Source: Bdellovibrio sp. (GTDB lineage: Bacteria > Bdellovibrionota > Bdellovibrionia > Bdellovibrionales > Bdellovibrionaceae). From it: a stretch of DNA of 64,000 nucleotides. Position 1 is the stretch's first letter, and each line of letters begins with the position of its first letter. The stretch spans positions 1 to 64,000 of the forward strand of contig JACMRL010000016.1 of the NCBI GenBank assembly GCA_014376435.1, given 5' to 3'. The position numbers and the translations under genes were made by a program. The notes under the pieces were generated by a model that saw nothing but the letters and a program-made list of their open reading frames with translations, had not been told where the DNA came from and searched no databases. Below, piece by piece: positions 16,860 to 25,831 of the stretch.

Positions 16860-18104
16860 ATGTCTAAAAAAATTGGTTTATTTTGTCTTGCTTTCACTAC
16901 CGTTAGTCTTTTATCAAGCTGCACGCCGGATTCAAATAACCAGACGGCACCGCAGTTATTACCTCAAGGTGGAAAAGAAACTCTGCCGATTAGCGATGAT
17001 ACCCACCCGAAAACTCTAAGCGAAATTCAACTGCAACCTATTTTAGATATCGGAAAACGCGCAGTTACTTGGCTGAATTTAGTAAATCAAAATCGTAATA
17101 TTCAAAGCCGATTAAATTTAGCCGATCGCACAACTAAAAATCCGGTGCCGCCAGAAAAGCCTAAAGTAAATTCCGTTAAATTATTATTACAAAAATTAGA
17201 CGAGCGGTTAAAAATCATGCCTGACGCCATGAAGCCCTACTTAGTTGGACAAGGTACCCTCGTTGAAATTCCGCCCGTTAATGACGATGCATTTATTAAA
17301 AGCATCCGCGAGATGAATGGCCTTTACCAAAGCGCAATTCGCTTATTGGGTCAAATTGAATGGTTTGATTACTATGCTGAACAAGACGTGCGCGATATCC
17401 GTGGATATTATTTCTTTACGAAAGAGCCTGCGGCTGTCACTGAATTAGAAACTTTTTCGGCTTTAACTGATGACAAAAAAATAAAGTACAGCGAATGGCT
17501 AGTTGGCATATGTCATAATTCTAAAATATCTAAAGCCGATTGCAAAAGTGAATTAGACCTCGCGATCGCGCAAAACCAAGCATCAGGCTTTTATAATAAA
17601 TATGTGGATCAGGCTAAAATAGTGTACGACAATTTTTTTAAAGTAAAAAAAATGCGAACAGATTTAATTTGGAGTACGGACGGATTAACTTTAACCCAAG
17701 ATTTTATTTTACCGACATTAACTAAAATTACGACGTGGTTACAAACTAACGTTGAAGAAGAGTGGAAAGCCACTGGTTTTCAATTACTGATTAAATTTGT
17801 TCCACAAAATTCTGTATCGCCCTTTTTAGTTTTTGAAAAAGGAATTACACCGCACGTTTCCGGCGCAACTTGGAATTCTATTACCATGGATCCGGATTAT
17901 TCACTTGAAGACTACGATACCCAATGGACCATTCGGCACGAATTTGGCCACGTGTTAGGATTTCCTGATTGTTACTTAGAATTTTACGATCAAGATAAAG
18001 CCGAGATGATTTACTACACCATTGAACCAGATAATTTAATGTGTGCTTGGGGTGGCAAGCTACAACCTTCCCACGTCGACGAGCTAAAACGCGTCTATCA
18101 ATAG
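16860..18104 (+). CDS. Lipoprotein with snapalysin-like zinc protease motif
   Basis: The signal peptide ends in the lipobox SLLSSC (Cys 21). About 330 residues of helical, polar sequence with no recognised domain follow. At about residue 360 comes HEFGHVLGFPD, which fits HExxHxxGxxD, the zinc-binding motif of snapalysins (M7) in which Asp replaces the third His. NLMCAWGG about 30 residues later could be the Met-turn of a metzincin. It is probably an outer-membrane-anchored or periplasmic zinc endopeptidase. A GGGG Shine-Dalgarno lies 7-8 bases before the ATG. Snapalysins are normally small secreted enzymes, so the large N-terminal region is unusual. Confidence 0.8.
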   Translation: MSKKIGLFCLAFTTVSLLSSCTPDSNNQTAPQLLPQGGKETLPISDDTHPKTLSEIQLQPILDIGKRAVTWLNLVNQNRNIQSRLNLADRTTKNPVPPEKPKVNSVKLLLQKLDERLKIMPDAMKPYLVGQGTLVEIPPVNDDAFIKSIREMNGLYQSAIRLLGQIEWFDYYAEQDVRDIRGYYFFTKEPAAVTELETFSALTDDKKIKYSEWLVGICHNSKISKADCKSELDLAIAQNQASGFYNKYVDQAKIVYDNFFKVKKMRTDLIWSTDGLTLTQDFILPTLTKITTWLQTNVEEEWKATGFQLLIKFVPQNSVSPFLVFEKGITPHVSGATWNSITMDPDYSLEDYDTQWTIRHEFGHVLGFPDCYLEFYDQDKAEMIYYTIEPDNLMCAWGGKLQPSHVDELKRVYQ

Positions 18105-18309
18105 TTCTATAGCTTTACCTAGCTAGTAAGATTCTGGTTTAGCGTCAATAAAAGTACATGCCGTTGCGGCTAATTATCGACTTGGATTGCACAGCCCAAT
18201 AAGAAAAAGGAATTATAATTTGCGATTTGCAAACCGTAGCGAAAAATAAAATAACCTATGCGAAGCAGCACTCGGATAAATGGGTTAAGACCTTGCATTA
18301 GTTGAAGTT
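18105..18309. other. Non-coding stretch after the lipoprotein gene
   Basis: There is no convincing ORF. It contains a short GCCG-TTG-CGGC hairpin near 18160. I checked it for a c-di-GMP riboswitch and tRNA-like folds and found neither. Confidence 0.4.
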
Positions 18310-18375
18310 ATGAAAAAGAATGTTCGATCTAAAAATATGGTGATGGCAATCGTCTTGTTGTTATTAGCTTCGTAA
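18310..18375 (+). pseudogene. Short membrane peptide interrupted by a stop codon
   Basis: The ORF encodes 21 residues (MKKNVRSKNMVMAIVLLLLA plus S) and ends in TAA in the middle of a hydrophobic segment. The same frame continues after the stop as GYLAYLLFLTGKHLHLMNSE, which would complete a normal transmembrane helix. Either this is a single-span protein broken by one nonsense change, or the shorter peptide is what is made. No clear Shine-Dalgarno is present. Its transcript would run into the dnaK terminator. Confidence 0.35.
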
Positions 18376-18446
18376 GGCTATCTAGCCTATTTATTATTTT
18401 TAACTGGGAAACATCTGCATTTAATGAATTCCGAAAATAAAATCTT

Positions 18447-18473
18447 AAAAAAAAGGAAGGCTTTCGCCTTCCT
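18447..18473 (-). terminator. Intrinsic terminator of dnaK
   Basis: Read on the minus strand, an 8-bp stem AGGAAGGC / GCCTTCCT with a GAAA tetraloop is followed by eight T residues. It begins about 33 bases after the dnaK stop and is a textbook rho-independent terminator. Confidence 0.85.
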
Positions 18474-18505
18474 CTTCGTACCTTTAAATTTCCCTCGAAA
18501 GCAAA

Positions 18506-20452
18506 TTAATTTACGTCTTTAAAATCAGCGTCGATGACATCGTCGCCTTTTTTATCTTTTGCGCTTGCGCCGGCCGCTGGCTCATCGCTACCTGCGTTTG
18601 CTGCACCCTCAGCTCCTGGCTGTGCCCCTTGGCCCGCCGCACCCGTCGCTTTGTAAACATCTTCTGTCATCTTGTGCGATACAGTTTGTAGTTTTTCAAA
18701 AGCAGCTTTTAATTCAGGTTGATTCGCCGCTTTGTTTTCTAAAACTGTTTTTGCATCAGCAACGGCTGCTTTTGCCGTGTCTACATCACCCGCCGGTAAT
18801 TTAGATCCCGATTCAGTAATCATTTTTTCAGTTTGGTAAACCATATTGTCTAAGTTATTTCTAGCTTGAACAGCTTCCGCTTTTTCTTTATCAGATTCGG
18901 CTTGTAGTTCAGCTTCTTTAACTAACTTTTTGATCTCATCTTCACTTAAACCAGACTGCGCCGTGATTTTAATATTTTGTGATTTACCTGAAGCCACATC
19001 TTTTGCAGATACGCTCAAAATTCCATTCGCATCCATATCAAATACTACTTCGATTTGCGGAACACCACGTGGAGATGCTGGTAGACCCGTCAATTCAAAG
19101 CGACCTAACGATTTATTGTCGGTAGACATCTTACGTTCACCCTGTAATACGTGGATATCAACGCCCGGTTGGTTATCAGCCGCCGTCGAGAAAATTTGCG
19201 TTTTCTTAGACGGAATCGTCGTATTACGTTCAATCAAAGCTGTCATTACGCCGCCAAGTGTTTCAATCCCTAATGAAAGTGGAGTTACGTCTAATAATAA
19301 AACGTCTTTCACGTCACCCGCTAAAACGCCGCCCTGAACCGCGGCACCAATCGCGACAACTTCATCTGGATTTACGGTACGATTCGGTTCTTTACCGAAA
19401 TATTCTTTAACTGCACGTTGAATTGCCGGAATACGCGTCGAACCACCGACTAAAACCACTTCGTCGATATCAGAAATTTTATAACCTGAGTCGGCGATGG
19501 CTTTTTTACAAGGTTCGATCGAGCGCTTAACTAGATCTTCAGTCATCTGTTCAAATTTTGAACGGGATAATTTAATTTGTAAATGCTTCGGACCTGATTG
19601 ATCTGCCGTAATAAACGGAAGATTGATGTCAGATTCTTGCGCCGTTGATAATTCGATCTTTGCTTTCTCAGCCGCCTCTTTTAAACGCTGTAAAGCCATT
19701 TTGTCAGATTTAAGATCGATACCTTGGTCTTTTTTAAATTCAGAGATTAACCATTCTAAAATCGTAACGTCGAAGTTATCTCCACCTAAGTGAGTATCAC
19801 CATTTGTTGATTTAACTTCTACAACGCCTTCGCCGACTTCTAGAACCGAGATATCAAAAGTACCACCACCGAAATCATAGATTACGATTTTTTGGTCTTT
19901 CTTTTTATCTAAGCCGTAAGCTAAAGCGGCCGCCGTTGGTTCATTGATGATACGACGAACATTAAGACCCGCGATTTTACCCGCATCTTTAGTTGCTTGT
20001 CGTTGAGCATCGTTAAAGTAAGCCGGAACTGTTATGACTGCATCAGTCACTTCCGCACCTAAATAATCTTCCGCAACTTTTTTTAGTTTCATTAGTACAG
20101 CTGCACCTACTTCTTCCGGAGAAGCCGTTTTTCCACCCTGAATAGAAAACGCTGTATCCGCGCCGTTGTTTTTAGAAACAACGTTGTACGGAACTAATTT
20201 AATTTCTTCTTTTACTTCATCATACTTACGGCCGATGAAACGTTTTGAAGAGTAGATTGTATTTTCTGGATTGGTTACGGCTTGACGTTTAGCAATTTGA
20301 CCAACTAAACGGTCACCATCTTTGGTGTATGCAACAACCGAAGGGGTTGTGCGCGCGCCTTCTTCATTAACTAAAACTTTAGGCTCGCCGCCCTCCATGA
20401 TTGCTACGCATGAATTTGTGGTTCCTAAATCGATACCAATAATTTTTCCCAT
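18506..20452 (-). CDS. dnaK: Chaperone DnaK (Hsp70)
   Basis: This is the ATP-dependent Hsp70 chaperone. At 648 residues it is the normal length. [17 protein letters not shown] (phosphate 1), [27 protein letters not shown], the [13 protein letters not shown] signature, the [14 protein letters not shown] interdomain linker and the C-terminal lid are all visible. It ends in a G/A-rich tail and [11 protein letters not shown], close to the EEVKD-type end that recruits co-chaperones. It lies downstream of dnaJ on the same strand with 168 bases between them, so it may have its own promoter; a CTTGACG box lies at about 20580-20586. Confidence 0.98.
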   Translation of the reverse strand: MGKIIGIDLGTTNSCVAIMEGGEPKVLVNEEGARTTPSVVAYTKDGDRLVGQIAKRQAVTNPENTIYSSKRFIGRKYDEVKEEIKLVPYNVVSKNNGADTAFSIQGGKTASPEEVGAAVLMKLKKVAEDYLGAEVTDAVITVPAYFNDAQRQATKDAGKIAGLNVRRIINEPTAAALAYGLDKKKDQKIVIYDFGGGTFDISVLEVGEGVVEVKSTNGDTHLGGDNFDVTILEWLISEFKKDQGIDLKSDKMALQRLKEAAEKAKIELSTAQESDINLPFITADQSGPKHLQIKLSRSKFEQMTEDLVKRSIEPCKKAIADSGYKISDIDEVVLVGGSTRIPAIQRAVKEYFGKEPNRTVNPDEVVAIGAAVQGGVLAGDVKDVLLLDVTPLSLGIETLGGVMTALIERNTTIPSKKTQIFSTAADNQPGVDIHVLQGERKMSTDNKSLGRFELTGLPASPRGVPQIEVVFDMDANGILSVSAKDVASGKSQNIKITAQSGLSEDEIKKLVKEAELQAESDKEKAEAVQARNNLDNMVYQTEKMITESGSKLPAGDVDTAKAAVADAKTVLENKAANQPELKAAFEKLQTVSHKMTEDVYKATGAAGQGAQPGAEGAANAGSDEPAAGASAKDKKGDDVIDADFKDVN

Positions 20453-20570
20453 TTTTTCTCCTGTTTAATAAACTTAATTAATATTGAAATTTATAATTCA
20501 ATTTACAAAAAACACCCAAAAAATTGCGGGCATTCTCGCTGTTCTGTTTACTATGTGAATGTGAGATTAA

Positions 20571-20592
20571 ACCTGGTTTCGTCAAGCCAGGT
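20571..20592 (-). terminator. Hairpin between dnaJ and dnaK
   Basis: A 6-bp stem ACCTGG / CCAGGT with a 10-base loop lies 29 bases after the dnaJ stop. Only a short TTTAAT follows on the minus strand, so it may be a weak attenuator or a processing site between the two genes. The loop carries CTTGACG, a possible sigma32 -35 element for dnaK, so the two signals overlap. Confidence 0.4.
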
Positions 20593-20620
20593 CAGTTAAT
20601 TTTATTGGAGGTTTCCCAAT

Positions 20621-21742
20621 TTAAGACTTAAAAAAGCCCTTCTTTTTAGCAGAGACATTCGTCTTGGACAATTCAGCCAGGTCTCTGACCAATTTTTCCT
20701 CATCTTCAGTCAGCTTTTTCGGAAAGTGTACGTTTAAGGTGTAGTACAAATCGCCTCTTCTTGAGCCGCGCAGTGAGGGTAATCCACAGGCCGAAATTTT
20801 AATACGCTCGCCCGGTTTTGCTCCGCGTGGGACTTCAACTTTAACGTCACCGTCTAAAGCTTCGGTTGTGATTTCTCCGCCAACTAAAAATTGTAAATAC
20901 GATACTTCTAAATCAGCAAAAATATGATCGCCTTCACGTTCAAAAACATCGTGATCTTTCACGCTGATTTCAACGAATAAATCTCCGTTAGGGCCGCCGC
21001 GATAACCGCCTTCACCCTCATTCGTGATGCGTAAACGTGTGCCGTTATCAACGCCGGCAGGGATCGTAACTTTAATTTTTCTTTTAACGCGAGTTCGGCC
21101 CTTACCCACACAAGTTGGGCAAGGTTTTTCGATTGTTTCACCGGTTCCATGACATTTATGACAAGCCGAAGCCATCGTGAAAAAGCCTTGCTGACGAACC
21201 ACTTGGCCAGATCCTCCGCACACTTTACAAGTGACTGGTGCCGTACCTTTTTCTGCACCCAAACCACTGCAGTCTCCGCAGCTGGCTTCGGTTTCAAATT
21301 CAATTTGTTGCTCTTTCGTGGCTAGTACATCTTTTAATTCAATTTCAGTTAAGTAGCGTAAATCAGAACCTTTACGCGCAGAATTTTTAGTACGTCCGCG
21401 CTGCTGTTGTTGCTGCTGGCCGCCGAAAATATCACCGAAGATATCGCCGAATTGCGAGAAAATATCATTCATATCGTTAAAGCCACCCGCACTCTGGCCG
21501 CCTCTGCCGCCTTGAAATGCTTGGTGACCAAAGCGATCGTACTGCGCACGTTTATCAGTATTGCTTAAAATTTCGTAAGCTTCCGCTGCTTCTTTAAACT
21601 TATCTTCGGCTTGTTTATTATTTGGATTTCGGTCGGGATGGAATTCCATCGCGAGTTTGCGATAAGATTTTTTAATCGTATCGCCGTCAGCAGTACGTTC
21701 AACGGATAAAATTTCGTAATAATCGCGCTTAATTGATGACAT
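20621..21742 (-). CDS. dnaJ: Chaperone DnaJ (Hsp40)
   Basis: This co-chaperone delivers substrates to DnaK and stimulates its ATPase. The J domain carries the HPD motif (MEFHPDRNPNNKQAED, about residues 34-36). A Gly/Phe-rich stretch with a run of Gln (about 80-115) follows, then four CxxCxGxG zinc repeats: CGDCSGLG, CKVCGGSG, CHKCHGTG and CPTCVGKG. The C-terminal substrate-binding domains follow. The 373 residues match the E. coli protein. There is no Shine-Dalgarno; a sigma32-type promoter ends 9 bases before the ATG. Having dnaJ before dnaK is not the common order. Confidence 0.97.
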   Translation of the reverse strand: MSSIKRDYYEILSVERTADGDTIKKSYRKLAMEFHPDRNPNNKQAEDKFKEAAEAYEILSNTDKRAQYDRFGHQAFQGGRGGQSAGGFNDMNDIFSQFGDIFGDIFGGQQQQQQRGRTKNSARKGSDLRYLTEIELKDVLATKEQQIEFETEASCGDCSGLGAEKGTAPVTCKVCGGSGQVVRQQGFFTMASACHKCHGTGETIEKPCPTCVGKGRTRVKRKIKVTIPAGVDNGTRLRITNEGEGGYRGGPNGDLFVEISVKDHDVFEREGDHIFADLEVSYLQFLVGGEITTEALDGDVKVEVPRGAKPGERIKISACGLPSLRGSRRGDLYYTLNVHFPKKLTEDEEKLVRDLAELSKTNVSAKKKGFFKS

Positions 21743-21751
21743 GGAATCTCA

Positions 21752-21779
21752 ATATGAGGGTTTTTAAAAAAAGGTCAAG
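21752..21779 (-). promoter_or_regulatory. Sigma32-like heat-shock promoter of dnaJ
   Basis: CTTGACC, then 13 bases (a T7-A5 run and C), then CCTCATAT. These match the sigma32 consensus CTTGAAA / CCCCATNT at 5/7 and 7/8 positions with a permitted spacer. It ends 9 bases before the ATG, giving almost no leader. No CIRCE operator is seen. Confidence 0.6.
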
Positions 21780-21807
21780 CCTTGTTGGCTAAAGGCTGCC
21801 TATTCTT

Positions 21808-21840
21808 TATAGCTGTTGGTTATAGCTGTTGGTTATAGCT
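21808..21840. repeat. 13-base tandem repeat at the 3' end of a gene
   Basis: Two perfect copies of TATAGCTGTTGGT are followed by the first 7 bases of a third. The stop codon of the 21820-22479 gene lies in the repeat, so copy number does not change the protein. It looks like a slippage product. Confidence 0.8.
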
Positions 21841-22479
21841 ACTCAATTTTTTCTGCAGGCGTTCAATCAGTTCGGGTTTCTGACTGGTTTTGATCATTTG
21901 TTCTAGTATTTGTGCGGCAAATTCTTTTTCACCACCCTCGTTTGCAAGACGCCCCGCTAAAACCTTTACCCAGCCCGGAGCTCCATTTTCTGCTGCCGCA
22001 TAATAAAGCTTTGCGGCCTTGGCCTTATTATTTTCTTCGAATAAAACATGGTAGCCGGCGGCGTAATTTAATTGCCAATCATTCGGAAATTGTAAAATTC
22101 CTTTATCAAAAATTTTTGAAGCTCCATCATAATCAGAAACTAAAACAGATAACGACATTGCACCAAAAAAATAAGCATCGCGAAATTTTTTATCAAGGTC
22201 GGTCGTTAAATCAACGACGTGATAAAGCCAAGATTCACCTTTGCACTCAGTTGAATTTAAGGGTTGGTCACAATAATCAAAGTCTTGTAAAGCACGTAAC
22301 CAAAAAGAATCAGCCATTTGAATATTTAAACCTACCGCCATATTTTGAATGATCTGCGGTGGGGGTAAATATTCAGATCGCTTCACGGGCATGGGCTTGG
22401 TTAAAACCAACTGCACTAAAAACAAAAAGGCCGATCCTAAGATCAGCCCCATTGGTGAAAGAAAAACTTTCATTAACAT
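21820..22479 (-). CDS. Membrane-anchored hypothetical protein, TPR-like
   Basis: The 219-residue protein has an N-terminal hydrophobic segment (about residues 8-27) that could be an uncleaved anchor. The remainder is helical, with Ala/Tyr-rich pairs such as DAYFFGAMSLSVLVSDYDGA, FPNDWQLNYAAGYHVLFEEN and KAAKLYYAAAENGAPGW, which read as tetratricopeptide-like helices. It lies 9 bases downstream of the pilin gene on the same strand, so co-expression and a pilus-related role are possible but not shown. Similar TPR proteins (PilF/PilW-type) assist pilus assembly in other bacteria; this one is not clearly a member. Confidence 0.75.
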   Translation of the reverse strand: MLMKVFLSPMGLILGSAFLFLVQLVLTKPMPVKRSEYLPPPQIIQNMAVGLNIQMADSFWLRALQDFDYCDQPLNSTECKGESWLYHVVDLTTDLDKKFRDAYFFGAMSLSVLVSDYDGASKIFDKGILQFPNDWQLNYAAGYHVLFEENNKAKAAKLYYAAAENGAPGWVKVLAGRLANEGGEKEFAAQILEQMIKTSQKPELIERLQKKLSSYNQQL

Positions 22480-22488
22480 ATTTAAAAA

Positions 22489-23070
22489 CTACTGAATTCC
22501 ACTTTGCGGATTACGAATTAATTTACCTTCATTGATTGTCCACTCATCGCATTGAGTTGCACCAACTGTCGCTATACACGCAATAGAGTTCGGCGAACCC
22601 CAAGCTTTTGCTATAAATGTCGATGGTCCGTAAGCCGCCGCGTTTGTTCCCGCGTAAGCTGCTCCGCCCGGAGGGGCAACCGTGAATATCCCATTGATAG
22701 GCGCGGCCAGAAAAGCTCGTGAAGCAACCCGGTCAGCCGGTTTTTCAATCGGTGAAGTCGCAGGGTAAGATGCAACTGCTGTCACATTTGGAAAGCCTGC
22801 ATCGTATCTTAAAGTTGCGCCTTCGATACCAAAACCAGCATTCACAACATCCATTGTAAAATGACTCCACTCGATTTGGAATGATTTTTCAGCGGTGTAC
22901 AAAGTACCTAGGTTGGCCTTCGCTTCACTTTGACGAGTTTTTGCTTGGAATTTAGAATATTGAGGAATACCGATCGCGGATAAAATTCCGATGATAGCAA
23001 CAACCACCATTAATTCGATCAAGGAAAAACCTTGGCTGTTCAATTTTTTAGAAAAAATATTTTTCATCAT
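22489..23070 (-). CDS. pilA: Type IV major pilin, PilA-like
   Basis: This is a prepilin with the class III leader NSQG^FSLIELMVVVAIIGI (cleavage after Gly, then N-methyl-Phe) and the Glu5 conserved in pilins. The N-terminal helix (about 25 residues) is followed by YSKFQAKTRQSEAKANLGTLYTAEKSF, the typical alpha1 continuation. The globular domain is about 130 residues and ends with two cysteines (CIATVGATQC) able to form the D-loop disulphide. Type IV pili are needed for prey entry in Bdellovibrio. ATGATG gives two start choices; GGAG upstream favours the first. The promoter is at 23120-23147. Confidence 0.9.
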   Translation of the reverse strand: MMKNIFSKKLNSQGFSLIELMVVVAIIGILSAIGIPQYSKFQAKTRQSEAKANLGTLYTAEKSFQIEWSHFTMDVVNAGFGIEGATLRYDAGFPNVTAVASYPATSPIEKPADRVASRAFLAAPINGIFTVAPPGGAAYAGTNAAAYGPSTFIAKAWGSPNSIACIATVGATQCDEWTINEGKLIRNPQSGIQ

Positions 23071-23119
23071 GATGTCTCCATTTAATACGTTCTGGTTTTG
23101 GATTTTTTGTTCTGACTTA

Positions 23120-23147
23120 AGCGTAGCATTTTTTTGAGCGAGTGCAA
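23120..23147 (-). promoter_or_regulatory. Candidate sigma70-type promoter of the pilin gene
   Basis: TTGCAC and TACGCT are separated by 16 bases, about 50 bases before the pilin ATG. The same TTGCA-16-TACGCT arrangement occurs before the gene at 35946. Confidence 0.45.
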
Positions 23148-23197
23148 CATGATCTTATTGTAGTCCTTTTTTGTTATTTCATTTCGAGATTCTAGTT

Positions 23198-23203
23198 TAT
23201 ACT
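23198..23203 (+). promoter_or_regulatory. -10 box of clpS, leaderless arrangement
   Basis: TATACT lies exactly 6 bases before the clpS ATG; there is no Shine-Dalgarno and no good -35 element. Confidence 0.45.
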
Positions 23204-23209
23204 TCCCTG

Positions 23210-23518
23210 ATGAGTACGCATCGTTTTGAAAACCCAGACCTTGATCTAGATAGTGAAGTTGAAGAGCCTAAACTTTATAAGGTATTACTGCACAATGACG
23301 ACTACACTCCGATGGATTTTGTGATCTTCGTTTTGAAAAAATTTTTTGGAAAAAACGAGCCTGATGCACATCAAATCATGCTTGATGTACATAACAAAGG
23401 CGCTGGCTTAGCCGGAGTATTTTCTTTTGAAGTAGCCGAAAGTAAAGTAGCCCAAGTTAATCAGTTTTCAAAGACGAACCAACATCCGTTAATGACTTCT
23501 TACGAAGAAGAAAGTTAA
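23210..23518 (+). CDS. clpS: ClpS adaptor of the ClpAP protease
   Basis: ClpS hands N-degron substrates to ClpA. The start at 23210 gives 102 residues: an acidic disordered head (ENPDLDLDSEVEEP), then the folded core LYKVLLHNDDYTPMDFVIFVL, with Asn-Asp of the N-degron pocket in HNDDYT and M-D-F next to it, then MLDVHNKGAGLAGVF and EVAESKVAQVNQFSK. An upstream start at 23171 was rejected because it adds non-conserved residues. It lies 6 bases before clpA, so the adaptor and its unfoldase are made together. Confidence 0.95.
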   Translation: MSTHRFENPDLDLDSEVEEPKLYKVLLHNDDYTPMDFVIFVLKKFFGKNEPDAHQIMLDVHNKGAGLAGVFSFEVAESKVAQVNQFSKTNQHPLMTSYEEES

Positions 23519-23524
23519 GGCCTT

Positions 23525-25822
23525 ATGCTATCTAAAGAACTAGATAAAAGATTTGGTAAAGCCATTGATTTAGCGGCTAAAAAAAATCACGAGTTCGTAA
23601 CGCTGGAACATTTTCTTTATTGTTTAGTCGAAGCACCCATGCTTGTAGAAATATTAGATCAACTGGGCACAAGCCCAACCGAAGTTAAAAAAGAACTTGA
23701 TGTTTACATTGCAAAAAATCCAATCATTACGGATGTACAAAAAGAGGTGGCTTTTGAATCGAAAGAAGCGTGGAAGCCTGATCTGTCGGCATCGGTTCAC
23801 CGCGTATTTGAACGCGCGGCTTTACAGTTGCACGGGGCGGGAAAAAATCAAATTCACGAAGGTCATGTTTTAATTTCTTTATTTGAAGAAAAGAAATCGT
23901 TCGCGGTTTTTTGCTTAGACAAATGTGGTGTTTCACAATTTGATGTCATCTCAATCGTTAGCCATTATTTATCATCGGGCCCCACGGATACTCCTAAAAA
24001 TGCAGACGTCGAACAAGATTTAGGTGGAAAACCAAAATCTTCTGCGCTGGAAGATTTTGCGCTGAATCTAAATGACTACGTTATTTCTGGCCGAAAAGAT
24101 CCTTTAATCGGCCGTGAAGATCTTATTCAAAAAATGATCCAAACCTTGGGTCGTCGTACAAAAAATAATCCGCTACTGATTGGTGATTCGGGCGTAGGCA
24201 AAACCGCCGTGGCCGAGGGTTTAGCCGAAAAAATTGTTGCAGGGGATGTGCCTGAGTTTTTAAAAAATAAAATAATTTATTCTTTAGATTTGGGCTCGTT
24301 ACTGGCGGGTGCAAAATACCGCGGCGATTTCGAAGGTCGACTAAAAAATATTTTAAAAGAAGTTAAAGAACGCAGTAATATTATTCTGTTCATTGACGAA
24401 ATTCATACAATCGTTGGCGCAGGATCCACTTCGGGAGGCTCGATGGATGCTTCCAATTTACTGAAGCCGGCCTTAACCAAAGGTGACTTAACATGTATAG
24501 GCGCTACAACTTTTCAAGAATATCGTCAGCACTTTGAAAAGGACAAAGCCTTAGCCCGTCGTTTTCAGCGTTTAGATGTAAGCGAACCTACTGCCGAAGA
24601 TGCTTTAAAAATTATTACCGGAATAAAAAAGAAATTTGAAGATTTTCATCACGTCACATATTCAGACGAAAGCTTAAAAGCTTGCGTTGATCTTTCGCAA
24701 AAGTATTTGGCTAACGCTAAACTTCCTGATAAGGCGATCGACTTAATGGATGAAGTAGCTAGTTTTATTAAACTAAAAAAGAAAGATGCCACAATCGAAG
24801 CGCGCGACGTGATGGAAGTAGTTAGTCGCCTTTCTGGCGTGCCGGCAACCGAAATGTCTAGTGATGATTTACGTAGCTTAAAAGACTTAGATAAAAAATT
24901 AAAATCCGTGGTTTTTGGACAGGATGAAGCGATTGAACATTTAGTACGGGCGATTAAATTTGCGCGCAGTGGTTTAGATCATAAAGAGAAGCCTTGGGGT
25001 TCATTTTTATTCGCGGGTCCGACGGGCGTGGGTAAAACTGAAGTCTGTAAGCAACTAGCGCGAATTTTAGGAATTCACTTTCAACGTTTTGACATGAGTG
25101 AGTACATGGAAAAACACTCGATCTCTCGTCTGGTGGGGGCGCCGCCGGGATATGTAGGTTTCGAACAAGGTGGCCAGTTAACGGAAATTATTAATAAAAA
25201 TCCGTATTCACTGGTGCTGTTAGATGAAATCGAAAAAGCTCACAGTGATATTTATAATATCTTGCTACAAGTTATGGATGGTGGCCGATTAACCGACGGT
25301 AATGGTCGCACGGTTGATTTTAAAAACACTCTGATTGTGATGACCACTAACGCCGGCGCACAGGATGTAGCCAAGGGCACGATTGGCCTTTCCACGGTGG
25401 ACCACACTGGCGTCAGTAAAGATGCGATTAAAAAAACCTTTTCGCCAGAGTTTATTAACCGTCTAGATAAAGTTGTCTATTTTAATACGCTTAGTTTTGA
25501 TTTGATTTTACAAGTGGTTGAAAAGTTTTTGTCTGAGTTAAGGATGAATTTAGCCAGTAAAAAAGTTGAACTAAAATATGACGAATCTGTCGTGAAATGG
25601 TTAGCGGAAAAGGGCTACGACCCTATCTATGGAGCCCGACCGCTTTCGCGTAAAATTGACGAATTCATAAAAAGCCAGCTGGTCGATGAATTGTTATTTG
25701 GAAAATTAAAAAATGGTGGGAAAGTTTTTGTTACGGTAGAACAAGATAAATTAAAATTTGATTTTAAAACTGCGCCGGCAGCTGCCGCGACGGCAAAAAA
25801 AGAAACTGTTAAAACCGAATAA
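23525..25822 (+). CDS. clpA: ClpA ATPase subunit of ClpAP
   Basis: This is a two-ring AAA+ unfoldase that feeds proteins into ClpP. The N-domain (about 1-150) receives ClpS. The first AAA+ module has Walker [11 protein letters not shown] and Walker [10 protein letters not shown]; the second has [21 protein letters not shown] and an RPLSRKI arginine-rich sensor near the C-terminus. The ClpP-docking IGL loop appears as TIGLS. The 765 residues match ClpA and are shorter than ClpB or ClpC; there is no coiled-coil middle domain. clpP is not in the window. Confidence 0.96.
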   Translation: MLSKELDKRFGKAIDLAAKKNHEFVTLEHFLYCLVEAPMLVEILDQLGTSPTEVKKELDVYIAKNPIITDVQKEVAFESKEAWKPDLSASVHRVFERAALQLHGAGKNQIHEGHVLISLFEEKKSFAVFCLDKCGVSQFDVISIVSHYLSSGPTDTPKNADVEQDLGGKPKSSALEDFALNLNDYVISGRKDPLIGREDLIQKMIQTLGRRTKNNPLLIGDSGVGKTAVAEGLAEKIVAGDVPEFLKNKIIYSLDLGSLLAGAKYRGDFEGRLKNILKEVKERSNIILFIDEIHTIVGAGSTSGGSMDASNLLKPALTKGDLTCIGATTFQEYRQHFEKDKALARRFQRLDVSEPTAEDALKIITGIKKKFEDFHHVTYSDESLKACVDLSQKYLANAKLPDKAIDLMDEVASFIKLKKKDATIEARDVMEVVSRLSGVPATEMSSDDLRSLKDLDKKLKSVVFGQDEAIEHLVRAIKFARSGLDHKEKPWGSFLFAGPTGVGKTEVCKQLARILGIHFQRFDMSEYMEKHSISRLVGAPPGYVGFEQGGQLTEIINKNPYSLVLLDEIEKAHSDIYNILLQVMDGGRLTDGNGRTVDFKNTLIVMTTNAGAQDVAKGTIGLSTVDHTGVSKDAIKKTFSPEFINRLDKVVYFNTLSFDLILQVVEKFLSELRMNLASKKVELKYDESVVKWLAEKGYDPIYGARPLSRKIDEFIKSQLVDELLFGKLKNGGKVFVTVEQDKLKFDFKTAPAAAATAKKETVKTE

Positions 25823-25831
25823 GGATTATTC

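Noticed and set aside
18105-18310. Possible c-di-GMP (GEMM) riboswitch
   Set aside because: A GCAAACC-like string occurs, but the GGGAC-GCAAAGCC half and the supporting stems are missing.
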